NCBI GenBank assembly: GCA_029204225.1
Contig: CM055102.1
Coordinates: 44,898,484 to 44,958,483 of the forward strand
From: Diphasiastrum complanatum
Lineage: Eukaryota > Streptophyta > Lycopodiopsida > Lycopodiales > Lycopodiaceae
Length of the DNA stretch: 60,000 nucleotides
Direction: 5' to 3'
Positions within the stretch are counted from its first letter, which is position 1. The number at the start of each line of letters is the position of its first letter. The notes under the pieces are model-generated. The model saw only the letters and a list, made by a program, of their open reading frames with translations, was not told the DNA's origin and made no database searches. The position numbers and the translations under genes were made by a program. Positions 51,322-60,000 of the stretch are shown here, one piece after another.

Positions 51322-52575
51322 ATGGCTCCCTCTTCATCTTCGGAGGATAAACTTAGGAAATTCTTGGCAATCAGTGAAATTTCCACCGATCAAATTGATT
51401 GCTTTATTTTCTTTTTCTTTTCTACTTTTGATATTGATAAGTTTGTTTATGAGAATCGTTTTCAGCTTGTTGATCTTCTTCATAAATTTGGTCATGTAAT
51501 TACGACCCTCATATAGATATAGACAACTGTACTTTTGTTCATTTCTCAGACCTTGTACATGCCCAACCATCTTCCAAACAAAAGCACGATAGAAAATACA
51601 AGAAATTACATGACAGTTTCAAAAAAGTAAGTCATTGTAGTATTCCAAAAGACAATGTCGTCTTCTTATAAAAGACATGGCATTTATTTTTTTCATCTCT
51701 GTTGAAGTACCAGAAGATGAATCCTCTGGTTCATCTTCATTAGCTTTACTAACAAACCCTTCATCTGTTCCAATGGAAGTAGATGAAGATGTTGTTGATA
51801 TAGGTGTGGATGTTGAATCAGAAATGGCATCTGGATATGAGTAGACCACTTGTCGCTCATTGATTTTGTCCGATTGTAAGTCTTCATAAATGCCTTTTCG
51901 GGAGAAAAATTTACTAGATCTTCTTGTATATGTTATGAATAATGATCATTATATATCGTTCAACGATATTGAAGATGTTTTTGATTTGACAAAAGATGAA
52001 ATCTTATCAATTTTTTCAAAAGAATTGTTAGAATTTTCTGATATTATTGATTATGATTATGATGATATCGAGCCCGAGATTAATATTGTAACATATGGCA
52101 AGGAAGCATTGGATGCCATGATGGAAAAATACAAATCTTGTTCTGAAACCTTGCCGAGTGAAGAAGAATTTTTGAAGTTTTAGAAAAGGTATCCACCCAG
52201 GATTCATCATGAACACGTGAGAACTGAAGAGTGTGGTGGTGGCCATGACATTACAACAGAAAATATGGTCGCTTTCGATGATGATGATCTGGTAAGATAT
52301 TGTTTTATGACCTAATACCTGAATTGTTGTTCTAATTTTTGTAATTGTAATTTTTATTTTTTATTCTAAATATATCTCTTATTGCGTTGTTTTACAGAAT
52401 ACCATTGAAGTAGATTCCTTTGCTATAAGACGTGAAGGTCTTTGGGAGGGATCGACAGTTGTTGGGCACAAGAAAACATCCCTTGCTCATATTTGAAACT
52501 TTTTGTAAATAACAAAATTTGTATATATTATACGAGTTATAGTCCATTTGCTGCAACCATTATAATGGCAATTGC
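50995..52575 (+). repeat. Duplicated unit, copy 2 (matches 17378-18488)
   Basis: Longer and better preserved than copy 1, with an extra ~450 bp (51.77-52.22 kb) and an intact splice acceptor. On the left it continues beyond the point where copy 1 is cut, into the H3-like gene, so the original unit was larger. Confidence 0.82.
51322..52496 (+). pseudogene. Acidic protein gene with an intron (function unknown)
   Basis: The first block starts MAPSSSSEDKLRKFLAISEI and continues FDIDKFVYENRFQLVDLLHK (51322-51516). After a stretch that may be an intron (to about 51700), one frame runs 51701-52291 with three stops: VEVPEDESSGSSSLALLTNP, SVPMEVDEDVVDIGVDVESE, then LLDLLVYVMNNDHYISFNDI, EDVFDLTKDEILSIFSKELL, DIIDYDYDDIEPEI and EECGGGHDITTENMVAFDDDDL. 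The splice boundaries CTG|GTAAGA and TTTTACAG|AAT bound a 106-bp intron (52292-52397). Both sit at phase 0 and lead into 52398-52496 (NTIEVDSFAIRREGLWEG..., stop TGA). The protein is strongly acidic. No domain recognised. Divergent pairing with an H3-like gene makes a chromatin role tempting, but that is only a guess. Confidence 0.45.
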
Positions 52576-52870
52576 GGAATGAGCTATCTCACTCTTTCCT
52601 TAAGCATGACTACGCCTATCAGACACGAACAGAATGTTAGTGATAGAAATCACATTCGATCTGATCACGCAGCCAAACATTAAGCAACAAAACATCAAAA
52701 AGATAATTTGTCGCGAACAGCTAGACAAATTATCAGTCGCGAATAATTCGCGAAGAGCTAAACTGAGCTTGACTGATAATCAATCACGAATTAGTCGCGA
52801 AAGGCAAGACTAAATATTAGTTGCGAACAGCTAGACTAAATATTAGTCTAGATCCTTGACCAAATTGGTA
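52576..52870. repeat. TCGCGAA/AGCTAGAC repeat cluster
   Basis: TCGCGAA or a near variant recurs at about 52711, 52735, 52749, 52791 and 52825, mixed with AACAGCTAGAC(T)AAAT phrases, the last pair nearly identical (AACAGCTAGACTAAATATTA). It looks like decayed tandem repeats in a Copia LTR or leader. Confidence 0.6.
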
Positions 52871-53850
52871 TTGTTGCACCTGAGTCAGCGATCACCTGAA
52901 CGAATTCAAACAGTTGCTGAATCAACTTGTTGCAATAGGTTCTCCTATATCAGAAGAAGACTCAATGATGTCTCTTCTTGCCAATCTTCCATCCTCCTAC
53001 GATAATCTAGTATTGCTTTTGAGCAATACTCCTATGCTATCTCTTCAGAAGCTGACAACAAGTCTTTTGCAGGAAGAAGTCAAGAGAAAGAGACGAGTAC
53101 CAAGTCAATGGCGTTGTACTCTAATAAGCAACAGTCCAAGAAGAAGAACTTCAAGGACAAGAAGACGAAGGTAGAGCATCCAGCTTCAATACAACAATCA
53201 CAGTAGCAACACAGTCATCAACAACAATCACCAAACACCAAAGTCTTTTGCAGGTATTGCAAAAGATCAAACCACAACATTAAGGATTGTCACATCCTCA
53301 AGCACAATGAAGCAAGGAAGAAGATGCAGCAGCACTAAAATGGAGGTTCTGACTCTATCAAAAATTCCCAAGAGGATGACAAGGCATTGATGGTACAAGA
53401 CCAACCAAGTAGAGATGCCTGTCAATGGTATCTTGATTCAGGTGCTTCACAGCACATGACACCATGTAAGAACCTATTTTCTACTCTCACAGCAACATAT
53501 TCAAAGTACATTTTCTTCAATGACTCAAGTTCACACAAGGTTGAAGGCCAAGGCTCCATTTGACTACAGTTCTTGACGACATCACTAGATAGTTAGATGG
53601 TGTACTTTAGGTACCCAATTTAACAAAGAACCATATGTCTATTAGCAAGATCACTGATCAAGGGTATAGAGCTATGTTTACTCACGATTATGCACTTTTG
53701 GTGAGTAATTCTGATGCTCATGTTTGGCATCAAAGACTAGGTCATTTAAACATGCGTTCAATCTTGTACATGCATCATAACAAATTGGTCAAGGATATGA
53801 ATATCAATATTGTTACTATTAGATTTCTTATGCTCAACCTATAGAGTCTT
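52870..53850 (+). pseudogene. Copia gag, protease and pre-integrase remnants (element 4)
   Basis: The gag end: LNEFKQLLNQLVAIGSPISE, LLANLPSSYDNLVLLLSN, LTTSLLQEEVKRKRR (52.88-53.12 kb). A zinc knuckle CRYC-KRSN-H-NIKD-C (about 53252-53293). The protease motif WYLDSGASQHMTPCKNLFS (about 53430-53480). The GAG_pre-integrase motif VWHQRLGHLNMRSI (53635-53844). Frames shift between these, and stops lie at about 53205, 53337 and 53560. The LTR and gag N-terminus are not clear. Confidence 0.85.
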
Positions 53851-53869
53851 TATGCATAGATTCTCTATT

Positions 53870-55980
53870 CATAGAATTGCTATTGATAACTCTACACATG
53901 CACCTATCCCAAACCTTGTCTAAAATCCATTTAGTATGTTCTGGGCCTCAAAAGGATATTATCTACTTTCGGGTCACATCCAATATGATGTGGCATAACG
54001 GGTGTGATTTTTTGGCGAGCATTTGTCGGCGAGCATGTGTTGGCAAGCAACTTTTGGCGAGCATTCTTGAGAGAAATTGTATAGCAATGAGCATTTTTTG
54101 GATTTTCCTAACAGTACTATTGTTTGGGTTTAGAAATAAAAGTGTGCCATTCAGTTTGTTGTCAATTATCATCGTATGTGTTACTTTTTTCTGTCCTATA
54201 TAAATCTCTCAGTTTAATGAGATACACTATTTTGTAACCGTTATATTGTCTAGCCCACAACATTTCTTAAACAGATTTCGTGTTCATCTATTTCGGCCAA
54301 ATAAGAATCTGGATCGTCTTATCTGTTCAGCTATGGAAAATGATCTCCCTCGATTTGACAAGGTCTTTTTGAGCACCTGAATGAAATAGTCGTAGTTGAC
54401 ATCATGTGTGAGAGATTACACCCCAGATCCAATATATATTACATTATGTGATTTTTCAAAAAAAATGTACATAGTCTAATAAGAAAGTTTGCACAACTAC
54501 CTTCATCATGTGACTTCAAATTCTGACAATTTTTGGTTTTCTAGATATGACAATAATAATATCAAGGCACACATGATTTTGAAATTTGGAACTTCAAAAA
54601 GATTAATAAATGACTCTTTGCTTTGAACAGACTCAATAGAGATGCTTCCATATTTTTTGAAGATTTATCACTACAGAATCATATATTTCAAAAGGTGTAG
54701 ACATGCCAGGTATTTTTGGGTTTATGTGACATTTACCTTTAGAGAATATTCAGTGACCAAGTGTAGCTTGAGAATCGGACATACTGGGATGACATGTTAG
54801 GTCTGTTTGGATTTTGTGGGATCATATCCCAAACTTTGCATCTTTATATGATATTGTTTCATGTTACAATATCTTTGAAAACGATCATTCTATGGTAGTC
54901 GTGACCACCTCAAACAATGACATACAGAAAAAAGTGCTTGCATTTATATTTATTACCAATTGTGGAGTGTTGGTTTATAACCAGGTGGCCTCTGATGATC
55001 CAAAGAACGAGATGGTTGATTGTTAAAACCATAAACAAAGTGACTCAGAAACAAAGTGAGTTACCTAATGATATTGGCATTCTATTCTTGAAGACTTTTG
55101 GCTCATTAGGACGGGTTCTACTCTGAGGTTGTTCAAAATTTTCTTGTATCAGCTCCAACTAGTTAAGTGTAAAATAAAAGTTGCTGATTGTAAGATAACT
55201 AAGAAATATAAAATTTCTTGATGGCTAGACTGGCAGGTTGATGTTGCTATGTTTGAAGGTAATAGATCTCATTTTGAGAAAATTCAGCCCATTCAATCAT
55301 TGAATTGCTCATCAACCACTTAGTATATATATTGAAATGTACTATGTGTAGTTTGACATTAAATTGAGAATTTAATTGAATGCCCAAACCTGTCTTTTAA
55401 ATTTCAATATCAATAGTAGGGAAAGATTTATTACTAAAGATGTTTAGCTTTACATTGACATCAAAAAGACAATCCAACAATGTTGACATTAACAAGGTAC
55501 TTTTGAGGCTACACTCCTTTCAGGGAAAACTCACAACAACTTGCAGAAAATCCTTATATCCTAGATACTGCACACCTAGAAAAAGTTTGATTCAACCATA
55601 CTAGATAGTTTCCACTAGGGTACTTTTAACTTCAACAGTGCCATGCTTGGAATACAAAGCTTATTACCTTTGTTCTCTCTTTCATTGTCTTGACTCTTGC
55701 TCTTTTTGATGCATCAAAAGTCTCAATATTCTTCAAAATTTAGGTTTTGGATTGTAAAAATTTTGATGTAGCTTATGCAGAAAATACAGAAGATACTGTA
55801 GCTGAGGCTAAAGATCTTGAAAGATTGAAACAATGGCTCCATTTTAGAGCTACAAACATGATAGAAATGTGTGATGTCTTATCAGATTTTCTAGACATCT
55901 CAATGGTATCTATAACTCAGAAACAATTTACTAAAAATGTTACACGCTTTGTAAATTCAGACTACCTTGAATTGTAAAAA
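53870..55980. other. Foreign segment replacing the integrase core, with LTR-like features
   Basis: Holds a 14-bp tandem repeat of TTGGCGAGCAT type (54012-54067, four units) and, just after, CCTATATAAATCTCTC (near 54197) with promoter character, so 53.94-54.3 kb may be a solo LTR or LTR fragment. The rest (54.3-55.98 kb) has small ORFs (54814-55026; 55747-55977, KDLERLKQWLHFRATNMIEM) without known domains. Confidence 0.45.
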
Positions 55981-57912
55981 CCATTCAATGTCACACAAGG
56001 CTTATTGCATTTATGATATTGAGACAGGTTAGATTTCAGTCAGCCATGATATTGTCTTTCTTGAAGACAAATTTCATGATTTTAAGCAGAAGCAGCCAAT
56101 GCAGGAGTTTGTTACAATAGCTCCATTCTCCGTCGATAGGCATCGACCTACGAATGTTCCAATGCAGGAGTTTATCTCAACAACTCCACTCACCATCGAT
56201 GGGTCCAGACCCACGACTGTTCAACCACAAGCTGAAGCTATCCCAATCATTCACCCAAGAGAAACATCCACTCAAGCACCTGCAGTTAGAAGGTCTATGA
56301 GACAACAACAACAACCAGATCATTTTACCCCTCAAGCATTCATCAGTCATGATGAACCTACCACTGTTGCAAAAGCATTGTCAATGCCCAATGCAGACGA
56401 ATGGAAAGCTACAATGGATGCTGAGTACCATTCCTTGATGAAGAACAAGACCTGAAGTCTTGTCAATCCTCCTACAGGTATAAAACCTATTGACTCTAAA
56501 TGGATCTTCAAACTAAAGCTTAAGCCAAATGGATCAATATCCAAATGGAAAGCCCGATTAGTGGTTAAAGGATTTGAGCAAGTTTATGGAATAGATTACA
56601 CTGACACCTTTAGTCCAGTGGTAAAGCATCAATCTATTTGCACCTTGCTGGCTATAGCTGCTGCAGAGGACATGGACATTCACCATATGGATGTCCAGAC
56701 AGGACGTCCAGACAGCATGGATATATACAAGAAGACATATTCATTTATCAATCAGAAGGTTACGTCCTTCAAGGCCAAGAACATTTGGTATGTAAATTGC
56801 ACAAGGCACGGTATGGCCTCAAGCAAGCTCCTCGGACTTGGTATGAAAGAATCAACCACTTCTTGCTGCAGCATAATTTCACTTTTTGCTCCTTAGACTC
56901 TAATGTGTATCTCAAACAAAAAGGGTCAAGCTATGTTATAATAGCATTATATATTGATGATTCCTTAATTATCAACAATTCAAATCAGTTATTGCAGGAA
57001 ACCAAATGTCCAACATCATAATTTGAGATGACTGCCCAGTCCATTATCTTCTCGGTATGGAGATTAGCAGAGATCGCGCAAGTAGAAGGATCACTATAAT
57101 CCAAGAATTCTATCTAACCAATGTACTTCGCAGATATGGCATGGAGGACTACAAACCAATAGATACACCCATGGATCCAAGATCCAAGTTGTCTAAAGAC
57201 ATGTGCCCTTGAACTCAAGCAGATCAGCAAGAAATGTGCCGGTATCTTTATTAATCTATCATAGAATCTATAATGTATTCTATGATCTGCACACGACTTG
57301 ATCTAGCATATGCGCTGAGCATATTATCTCAGTATATGTTCAATCCAGGCCTACAACATTGGAAGGCTCTACAAAGAATACTGAAGTATATTCAAGCTAC
57401 AAAGCACTATGCTTTGAGCTATAATGGTCATACAGAAGTTGCACTCGCTTTAGACACCTATTCAGATTTAGATTGGACAGGAGACGTGGATACCAGGAAA
57501 TCCACATCAAGATATATTTGTTTCCTTGCAGGAGGATCCATTTCATGGAACAATAGAAAGCAAAAATGCATTTTGTTGTCCTCTACAGAATCCGAATACG
57601 TTGCAACTACATCAATAATGAAGGAGATAATTTGGCCTAGAAGGCTACTATAGGATCTGCAATTCTCACAGATCGATCCAACAATACTCTAGTGCGACAA
57701 TCAGAGCTGCATAGCTCTATCTCTGAACTCACAAACTCATAATAGAACTAAGCATGTAGAAGTTCAGTTTCATTTTCTTAGAGAGAAAGTTCAGAATTAA
57801 GATGTTGTACTAAGTTATTATCATACAGACAATATGTTGGCTGATATTTTGACAAAGCCATTGTCTAGTAATAAACATTCTACTTTAGTATATGATAAAT
57901 CTCAATTATAGT
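55981..57912 (+). pseudogene. Copia integrase C-terminus, reverse transcriptase and RNase H (element 4)
   Basis: AYCIYDIETG, stop, ISVSHDIVFLED (integrase end, about 55998-56070). A Pro/Thr/Gln-rich linker with tandem QEF(V/I)..AP units (56099-56290). RT: LSMPNADEWKATMDAEYHSL, DSKWIFKLKLKPNGS, KARLVVKGFEQVYGIDYTDT, FSPVVKHQSI, and VIIALYIDDSLII with the box YIDD at 56950-56961. Integrity falls after that. RNase H: MYSMICTRLDLAYALSILSQ, YSDLDWTGDVDTRKSTSRYI, SISWNNRKQKCILLSSTESE (57273-57653), then HFLREKVQN and YYHTDNMLADILTKPLSS. At least six stops or frameshifts. Confidence 0.88.
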
Positions 57913-57929
57913 TCAAATTTGTAGCAATA

Positions 57930-58720
57930 AACTTAAAGGGGATCTAACTCCTAGTCTGCATATTTGAATAGTTTGTTGCAACAGTCTGCATTTCTGCTCA
58001 CAATTTCTGACAGCCAAAAAATGCGAAAAATGTGACACTACATTTTTTTTCGCAATTTTTGATAGGCGAAAAACCCGACACCCGACATTGTCGCCTTTTT
58101 GCCTTCGGGCCATCCTGAACAACTAAGTGTTTTGCGACATTTTGTGCTAAGTCGGGGACTTTAGGCCATTTCAGACACTTTCAGAAATGCGACACTGCTT
58201 CTCATAAAATGTGAAAAATACGACACTGTAATTTTACACGGAATTTCACACAGATGAAAAATACGACACTATAGTTTTACACGGAATTCCACACAGGCGA
58301 CAAATGCGACACTCTGCAGAAATAGATAGGATTCCAAGTACAGACTGCCTACGTCTTCACGTTCCAATAATAACTGTTCTAATTAGTCAGTTAATTAACT
58401 GTTAAGCGATCTTGTAAATGCAAAGATAAAATAATACAAGATCTTCCAGTTTCTATATAAGTAAATGAGTGATTGAAGAAGAGCAAGCATGTAGAGATGC
58501 AAGTGGATACTCTAGCAAAGATCAAACAACCGAAACGGGTCTTCTAGTAGCTGACTCCTCAGAGTTAGTAATTATAGAGAGAGATATATTCAAAACTTTA
58601 GCATTAATTGATTTGAGTCTGTAAGTAGGATCACACGCTTATCAGTGCAATTGTATTGTAATCTGATTGTTGTGTTACAGCATTATTATATGAATTCGTA
58701 CTGTTCTACATCTTTGCATT
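57930..58720 (+). repeat. Probable 3' LTR of Copia element 4
   Basis: AACTTAAAGGGGATC (57930-57944) is a polypurine-tract candidate. Downstream are many GCGACACT/ACGACACT phrases, a 43-bp tandem repeat (58211-58315, GAAAAATACGACACT...TTTACACGGAAT), and TATATAA at 58454. The exact ends were not found. The motif set resembles 11.86-12.09 kb. Confidence 0.6.
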
Positions 58721-59254
58721 CTTGTTGAATGAAATTAACTCTCACTCCTCTTACGTAAACATGTGATGCCACGAATTCGCTAAACATCGAATATCAATCT
58801 AAATACGGCATGATATACTCGAATATGAAGATATGAGCTGGATAAATATAAATCATGAAGAGGCCTATATCATTTTTCGAGAATTTAACTCCTAAAGACT
58901 TGTCTTGCATTTAAGTACAAGACCTCTAGAAGTGAAACGCTACCTTGGATAGCCTTTACTAGATCGTCGACACGAAACGACTAAATATGAATTGACATAT
59001 TAAACTAGAGTAATTTAAACTCTTAGTTAAATATACCTCTCATGGTATAATTGAACATACATTCAACCTAATTATTGACTAAAACTTTTCACGGGAGCGA
59101 CGCACCTGTAGTCTTTAGAGGTGTGTTTGTTCGCTTCATATATTGACCACACGCTTCAGTCTCAATCATCGAGAGAGAAAGAGTTAATGTATTTGTGAGA
59201 GATTGAAGAAGTGAATAGAGTGTTGAGAATTATTCCCTCTTACAAATCTGAACT
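58721..59254. other. Region between two opposed Copia tails
   Basis: No supported gene. By position it would hold the LTR of the minus-strand Copia tail at 59.26 kb (TAAGAGGGAATAA on the minus strand may be its polypurine tract), but the ends cannot be fixed. Confidence 0.35.
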
Positions 59255-59402
59255 ATAATTGAAATTTATCATATCTACTAAAGTAGAATGTTTATCTCTA
59301 GAGAATGGCTTTGTCAAAATATCAGCCAACATACTATTTGTATGATAATAACTTAGTACAACATTTTTATTTCTGAACTTCCTCTCTAAGAAAATGAAAC
59401 TG
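59255..59402 (-). pseudogene. Copia RNase H tail, inverted
   Basis: The minus strand reads FSFIFLERKFRNKNVVLSYY, HTNSMLADILTKPFSRDKHS, TLVDMI, closely like REKVQN-DVVLSYYHTDNML-ADILTKPLSSNKHSTLV at 57.77-57.90 kb. It is the end of a second copy of the element 4 family in opposite orientation; the rest is absent. Confidence 0.82.
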
Positions 59403-59930
59403 AAGGTTTATTTTATTTTATTTTTGACTTTTTAGTATGCATTTTTTAATTTCCAGATTCATGTTATAGTTTTTTGACTTTTTATTATTCGTTTTTAATT
59501 TTTTTAGTTTATTTTATTTATATTTAGGTTTATTTTATAGTTTGTTTGACTTTTGCTAAAAAAAATTACAATACATAGAGTTATTTTCTAGTTTTTATAT
59601 TTATTTTTGAATTCTTAAGTTATTATTATTATTTTTTAATTTTTAGATTCGTTTTATAGTTGTAGGATTTTTTAGTATTCATTTTTTATTTTTAGATTTA
59701 TTTTTAATTTTTTGAATTTTTGTTATTCATTTTTTAATTTTTATCATTTATTTTAACTTTGAGTTTTTTGTAATTTTATTTTTATTATGTTTTGTTTTTT
59801 TAGTTTTTAGTTTGTTTTTAGTTTTTTGGCAATATAGTTTGTTTTTAGTTTTGGCAATATATTGTTTCAAGGTTTTGGCAATATAGTTATGTTTTTTACT
59901 TTTGTTTTCTCTTTTAAATAATTTAGAATG
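59403..59930. repeat. T-rich low-complexity region
   Basis: Runs of TTTTTA(A/G)TTTTT and TTATTTTA, ending with three GGCAATATA phrases (about 59827-59884) inside a GTTTGTTTTTAG repeat. No coding region. Confidence 0.8.
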
Positions 59931-60000
59931 TTAGAGAAATGATGAGAGACCATTAAGTTCACATATTTATCCCATAAGCATTTAGTTAACCATGGAATTT

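Larger units (their letters stand above)
52870..58720 (+). mobile_element. Decayed Copia element 4
   Basis: Gag, protease and pre-integrase (52.87-53.85 kb), about 2.1 kb of foreign sequence replacing the integrase core (53.87-55.98 kb), then integrase C-terminus, RT and RNase H (55.98-57.91 kb) and a 3' LTR region with TATATAA at 58454. All parts are on the plus strand and broken by stops. A related tail lies inverted at 59.26-59.40 kb. Confidence 0.8.

Noticed and set aside
1-60000. tRNA, rRNA or other structural RNA genes
   Set aside because: No cloverleaf with a TTCGA arm or other known RNA signature was seen; the tRNA-like matches are retroelement primer sites.

Overview
This window is a retrotransposon-rich stretch of a land-plant nuclear genome. 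The signs are a BYPASS1-type plant gene, Ty1/Copia remnants with initiator-tRNA-Met primer sites, Ty3/Gypsy remnants with tRNA-Asp-type primer sites (the Athila/Tat convention), long microsatellites, spliceosomal-looking introns, and no operons or bacterial signals. Nesting and decay are heavy, which suggests a large genome, possibly a fern, lycophyte or gymnosperm, but nothing here fixes the species.

Layout. 0.5-1.5 kb holds the one clean host-like gene, an intact BPS1/ROH1-like ORF on the minus strand. 2.6-11.7 kb is a gag remnant followed by a tandem non-autonomous Gypsy-type element with the order LTR / gag-partial protease / LTR / gag-partial protease / LTR, minus strand, without RT, RNase H or integrase. 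11.7-17.4 kb holds two decayed Copia elements and another gag scrap. 17.4-18.5 kb is a truncated copy of a unit that recurs at 51.0-52.6 kb. 18.5-25.4 kb contains unrecognised, partly intron-bearing coding remnants and an inverted-repeat element. 25.4-37.0 kb is a decayed Gypsy element with an elaborate LTR, a tandem-repeat-filled leader, gag zinc knuckles, protease, RT, integrase (interrupted by a MITE-like insertion) and an extra 3' ORF. 37.0-43.2 kb is a well-preserved Copia element whose 3' half (an intact 677-residue RT/RNase H ORF) lies inverted relative to its 5' half. 44.2-46.5 kb is a decayed, intron-containing coiled-coil gene. 46.7-47.0 kb is a dense cluster of heat-shock-element-like and G-box/ABRE-like motifs. 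47.2-49.95 kb is a Copia 5' end with an intact gag.

The most unusual item is at 49,967-50,416 (minus): a reading frame beginning MARTKQTAR, the canonical histone H3 N-terminus, followed by a Pro/Gly-rich linker and a strongly diverged H3-type histone fold, interrupted by one TGA. It lies divergent to an acidic, intron-containing gene remnant on the plus strand (51.3-52.5 kb), with a TATA-like box on each side. The plus-strand part has a second, more degraded copy at 17.4-18.5 kb. 52.6-59.4 kb is another decayed Copia element plus the tail of a related one in opposite orientation, and the window ends in T-rich sequence.

Almost every coding region except the BPS1-like gene, the two Copia gag ORFs (37.8 and 48.9 kb) and the inverted Copia pol ORF (40.0-42.0 kb) carries stops or frameshifts. 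All calls come from reading motifs by eye; none was checked by database search.
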